The notes under the pieces: generated by a model
What the model saw: the letters and a program-made list of their open reading frames with translations, nothing else
What the model was told of the DNA's origin: nothing
The model's database searches: none
Position numbers and translations under genes: made by a program
Shown: positions 7,706 to 10,176 of the stretch, in pieces
How positions within the stretch are numbered: position 1 is the first letter of the stretch
How the letters are laid out: the number at the start of each line of letters is the position of its first letter
Assembly (NCBI GenBank): GCA_002168015.1
Contig: NHCX01000078.1
Span: 4,965-15,140 of the forward strand
Source: Verrucomicrobia bacterium TMED44
GTDB lineage: Bacteria > Verrucomicrobiota > Verrucomicrobiia > Opitutales > Seribacteraceae
Length of the DNA stretch: 10,176 bases
Direction: 5' to 3'

Positions 7706-9127
7706 ATGAGAATAAAAATACTGCTTTCCTCCCTGATGTTTATTTTGATCAACTTATCAGGACAACCAAAGATGGAGACAAATCAATTACTCGGTTCTTG
7801 GAAATCTGAAAAGTCCCGCCTAGAGGTGCTGGACGGTTTTGTTTCTAATAAGGGTGCGGTAATCTCTATTCAAAAAAAGGGAAAAACGCTTTTAGGGACT
7901 TGGGTGAGACAACCGAAAGGTTTTAAAATTTCTGTGGGTTGGGATGATGAAAAGGTAAAATTTCAGAATGAAAATACTTTTACATATGATGATGAAATTT
8001 TTGTAAGGGACGGAAATCTTTCGCAGGCTGGAATAGTAACTCTAAAAAAAGATCCGAAAAATTTTATTCAGGAAATGATTTCAAGGAGGTGGAGGAAACT
8101 TACGGATAAAGGAGAGATTTTATTTAAAACAACCTTCTCCAATGACTCTGGGGTAAGGGAAATTTACGCAGAAAAAGGAAATGTTAGGCTTGAAAGTTGG
8201 GGGATATCTTCAGGGGTAATGAAAATTTCAAGTTCCTTGATTATACAGGCGAGGATCACCGAAAATTATTTAATCGGTTTAGATGAAGACAATGATTTCT
8301 ATATTTTGGAGAGGTTGGTGAAGGTGGCAGCACCTTTGACAAGCAGTTTGCGCGAGCAAAGGGAAGAATTCTTTAACGGTTTACTAACGGGGAGTTGGCT
8401 AAGAGAGGATTATCAGGGGGTATTATCCTATAAATTTAGACCGATTACGGATGAATTGAAAGGTGTTTGCTTTGTGGTAAAAAAAGATAAATTAGAAAGG
8501 TATGTTGACTGGGAGTATTCACCTTCAAGCGGGGGAATCAAAATGGGGTACGAAAAGTATAAAGGAGCCATGATTGTCGGGAATACTTTAGTCCTAATGG
8601 AACAAGACGGGGACCAAAATTTTTGGTACCGGTCGGCCGAGGTAAAATCTAAGCGATTTACAATATCCGATGTACGTAAAACCCCGCTTAATGAGAATTC
8701 ACTTGATAAAATTAGTGAAGTTCTTAACGGACAATTTCAGAATCGTAACAACTTTATGATTTTTGAGTTCAATCAAAATAAGCAAACAGGATTTGCTCAT
8801 CTTTTTAGGAGCGAGCCATTCAAAATCGAAGGAGCATCTTTTCAGGGAGGCACTGCAGGGAAAAGCAGCACACTTTATGAAGTTGAGGATTTCGTATTGT
8901 TTGATACTGATCTCGTACTTAAGCGGGATTCATCGTTATCTCGTATGAAGCCAAAGTCTGAAGAAGAAGCGAAATCCGACATCAATGATCAGAGAAAATT
9001 GATTGAAAAAATTTCTCAAAAAAACCTTGTTCTTCGATTAACCATGAAAGACGGGGAAAATGTGGATATTGATTTACCAGTGGAACAATTCTCTGACTTA
9101 TTAAAAATGGAGATTGTTACGGAATAA
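7706..9127 (+). CDS. Exported protein of unknown function with four related beta-rich blocks (473 aa)
   Basis: Residues 1-20 look like a signal peptide (MRIKILLSSLMFILINLSGQ) with cleavage near S18-Q20; there is no lipobox cysteine, so a periplasmic or secreted protein is expected. I do not recognise a family. The mature part reads as four blocks of roughly 80-100 residues. They open with LLGSW (28-32), SRRW (126-129), LTGSW (227-231) and LNGQF (340-344). The first three then run to a core W followed by [IV]K[IM]-type strands: W66, W165 (with SSGVMKIS) and W269 (with SSGGIKMG), closing with TLKK, YILERL or TLVLM. LxGxW openings and up-and-down strands recall lipocalin-like or calycin-type barrels, but this is inference. 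Residues 411-440 are charged and probably helical (KPKSEEEAKSDINDQRKLIE), followed by a short C-terminal domain with KDGENVDIDLPVEQF. It is transcribed alone, with a very AT-rich leader and no Shine-Dalgarno. The codon mix is more A-rich than in icd. Confidence 0.8.
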   Translation: MRIKILLSSLMFILINLSGQPKMETNQLLGSWKSEKSRLEVLDGFVSNKGAVISIQKKGKTLLGTWVRQPKGFKISVGWDDEKVKFQNENTFTYDDEIFVRDGNLSQAGIVTLKKDPKNFIQEMISRRWRKLTDKGEILFKTTFSNDSGVREIYAEKGNVRLESWGISSGVMKISSSLIIQARITENYLIGLDEDNDFYILERLVKVAAPLTSSLREQREEFFNGLLTGSWLREDYQGVLSYKFRPITDELKGVCFVVKKDKLERYVDWEYSPSSGGIKMGYEKYKGAMIVGNTLVLMEQDGDQNFWYRSAEVKSKRFTISDVRKTPLNENSLDKISEVLNGQFQNRNNFMIFEFNQNKQTGFAHLFRSEPFKIEGASFQGGTAGKSSTLYEVEDFVLFDTDLVLKRDSSLSRMKPKSEEEAKSDINDQRKLIEKISQKNLVLRLTMKDGENVDIDLPVEQFSDLLKMEIVTE

Positions 9128-9279
9128 AATCTTTTCGTGAATAAAATTCCCGGAGAAAAGAATCAATAAGCCCGGAGTGCCCAAGGCAGGTATCCAATCG
9201 GTACAACTAATAAAACCCTAGTTCTTTCCTCTTCGTGTGAAGCATCACCACCTCATGTTCTGCAATCGCAGGAAATTAA

Positions 9280-9621
9280 TTAGTCTATGCGTTCGATAAT
9301 GGGGGCAGTCCAAGTGTAGGAATCTTCGAGTTTGGGAGCGAGGAGTGCATCTCCTCCAACTTCCCGGACCTGATTTTTGAGAAGTTTTAGTGGAATAGGC
9401 TGATCGTACCTTTGTTTTACAGAGCAGGTTGCATTGGCCCGACCGATTATTTTATACGGAAAGGTAATATCATTTTTTAAATAATAAACCGGAACGGGTT
9501 CAGAGTTGGGTTTTATTTCTCTTGCAATGTTATCGTAGGTATATGTTTCCACATTCCATTCCAAAGTCCTGCAACTGATTATACTAAGGGCAAGAGAAAG
9601 CAAAATAGGTAAGGCTTTCAT
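9280..9621 (-). CDS. Small lipoprotein (113 aa), function unknown
   Basis: Predicted lipoprotein. With the ATG at 9619-9621 it begins MKALPILLSLALSIISC, a compact type II signal peptide with lipobox SIISC and lipidated C17. An in-frame ATG three codons upstream (9628-9630, adding MEF) is possible, but MK at the start is more typical of lipoprotein signals, and a weak GGA lies four bases before the chosen ATG. The mature part is about 95 residues: an N-terminal stretch, VPVYYLKNDITFPYKIIG (about 45-62), then LKNQVREVGGDALL (about 80-94). The pattern 'P-Y..IG ... helix with G-A/D-ALL' resembles small envelope proteins of the DUF4156/YbjQ-like kind, in which a helix ends in GA(D)A-[IL]; this is only a resemblance. 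It is convergent with the 7706 gene and divergent from the 9809 gene, so it is probably transcribed alone. Confidence 0.78.
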   Translation of the reverse strand: MKALPILLSLALSIISCRTLEWNVETYTYDNIAREIKPNSEPVPVYYLKNDITFPYKIIGRANATCSVKQRYDQPIPLKLLKNQVREVGGDALLAPKLEDSYTWTAPIIERID

Positions 9622-9746
9622 GAATTCCATCTTATGGATCCAGCATAGTGAGTCAATGGATTCTGCAGATCAACCTACTAATAGGGGTACCCTAATCGTG
9701 GAAAGATAAAACTAGGATTCGATGAGTAAGTGGACTTGCCCCATTA

Positions 9747-9767
9747 ATGAACAAACGAAATGTTCAT
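9747..9767. promoter_or_regulatory. Inverted repeat ATGAACA-N7-TGTTCAT, possible operator
   Basis: Perfect 7-bp arms (9747-9753 and 9761-9767) with a 7-bp spacer lie in the divergent gap between the lipoprotein at 9621 and the exported protein at 9809, directly before the candidate -35 at 9769. Dyad symmetry and position fit a dimeric regulator site. No T-run follows, so it is not a terminator. No regulator gene is nearby. Confidence 0.35.
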
Positions 9768-9768
9768 A

Positions 9769-9797
9769 TTGCTTGATTCAGTTTAATTTTGTAAATT
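9769..9797 (+). promoter_or_regulatory. Candidate promoter of the 9809 gene
   Basis: TTGCTT (9769-9774) and TAAATT (9792-9797) are separated by 17 bases. Matches are 3 of 6 and 4 of 6. The implied transcript start is only a few bases before the ATG at 9809, so the message would have almost no leader. Tentative. Confidence 0.25.
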
Positions 9798-9808
9798 TGA
9801 CCGTTATT

Positions 9809-10176
9809 ATGAAGCTTTTACTGTCTTTGATGTTTTTAAACTTGTTGATGCCTAATTTTGGTCAGGAAAGAACCGAGAATACTTTCTACGGATTTAGTGG
9901 ACAAGTAATGGCCCGGGTGGAGGGAGTCTTAGATCTGGGGGTGCGGGTACGGGTACTTAGGGTAAACAGAGTCTGGAAAAATAACCGGGTTAAAAAACCG
10001 AATGATTTAATCCAAAAGTCCATCCTGATCCGAGCTCGTGGAAATGCTGAAGCGAGAAATTTACAGGGTGCCTACCTTAATGGTTTGCGTGTTGGGCAGA
10101 CATTTCCCATTGAAATCAGAAAAAGTGAGGAGAATTTTTGGGAAATTTTGGAATTAAATGCTGAGCAGATAAGAGT
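9809..10176 (+). CDS. Exported protein of unknown function, 5' part (cut by window end)
   Basis: Begins at the ATG at 9809-9811 and stays open to the last base, giving about 122 residues; the stop lies beyond the window. Residues 1-19 form a signal peptide (MKLLLSLMFLNLLMPNFGQ, cleavage near the Gln), without a lipobox cysteine. The mature part is basic and rich in alternating hydrophobic residues. It contains YGFSGQVMARVEGVLDLGVR, then VLRVNRVWKNNRVKKPNDL, then SILIRARGNAEAR, then GLRVGQTFPIEI. Strand-rich modules with 'V.A.V.G' and 'L.VG..FPI.I' are reminiscent of small OB-fold or S1-like beta-barrels, but I cannot name a family. The signal peptide ends in -GQ, like that of the 7706 product. 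No Shine-Dalgarno precedes the ATG. The candidate promoter and inverted repeat upstream suggest its own transcript. Confidence 0.75.
   Translation, partial: MKLLLSLMFLNLLMPNFGQERTENTFYGFSGQVMARVEGVLDLGVRVRVLRVNRVWKNNRVKKPNDLIQKSILIRARGNAEARNLQGAYLNGLRVGQTFPIEIRKSEENFWEILELNAEQIR

Noticed and set aside
9231..9242. Small hairpin CTTC-GTGT-GAAG between convergent genes as a terminator
   Set aside because: Only four base pairs and no T-run on either side.

Overview
The window looks like ordinary chromosome from a Gram-negative bacterium with about 40-45% G+C. Three genes encode lipoproteins with a clear lipobox and two more have N-terminal signal peptides, so most of the protein output is aimed at the envelope. 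No gene has a well-spaced Shine-Dalgarno sequence, and two signal peptides end in '-GQ'. Both traits recall Bacteroidota. The set of genes (monomeric isocitrate dehydrogenase, GntP-type permease, several YwqK-repeat lipoproteins) also fits marine Verrucomicrobiota and other PVC bacteria. I lean weakly to Verrucomicrobiota; the sequence does not settle it.

Layout. 9-2234 (-): monomeric NADP-dependent isocitrate dehydrogenase (icd), complete. 2395-3909 (+): a GntP-family gluconate/organic-acid permease, divergent from icd across 160 bp. 3949-4977 (-): a YwqK/MORN-like repeat lipoprotein, convergent with the permease. 5110-5185 (+): tRNA-Thr(CGT) with encoded CCA. 5269-5478 (-): a 69-residue two-helix membrane protein. 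5599-7110 (-): a larger 503-residue YwqK-repeat lipoprotein in which a second, cysteine-containing module occurs three times. 7111-7705: about 600 bp with no convincing gene, holding a weak open frame and a short imperfect direct repeat. 7706-9127 (+): an exported protein of unknown function that seems to be built from four related blocks. 9280-9621 (-): a small lipoprotein. 9809-10176 (+): the 5' part of a second small exported protein, cut by the window end, with an inverted repeat and a possible promoter in front.

The two metabolic genes (icd and the permease) could both serve central carbon metabolism, but they are transcribed apart and nothing shows joint control. The remaining genes lie singly or on alternating strands, so there is no long operon. 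No mobile element, CRISPR array, phage gene or recognisable defence system was found. The most interesting material is the pair of YwqK-repeat lipoproteins, which would probably be auto-annotated as 'antitoxins' although they look exported, and the exported 473-residue four-block protein.
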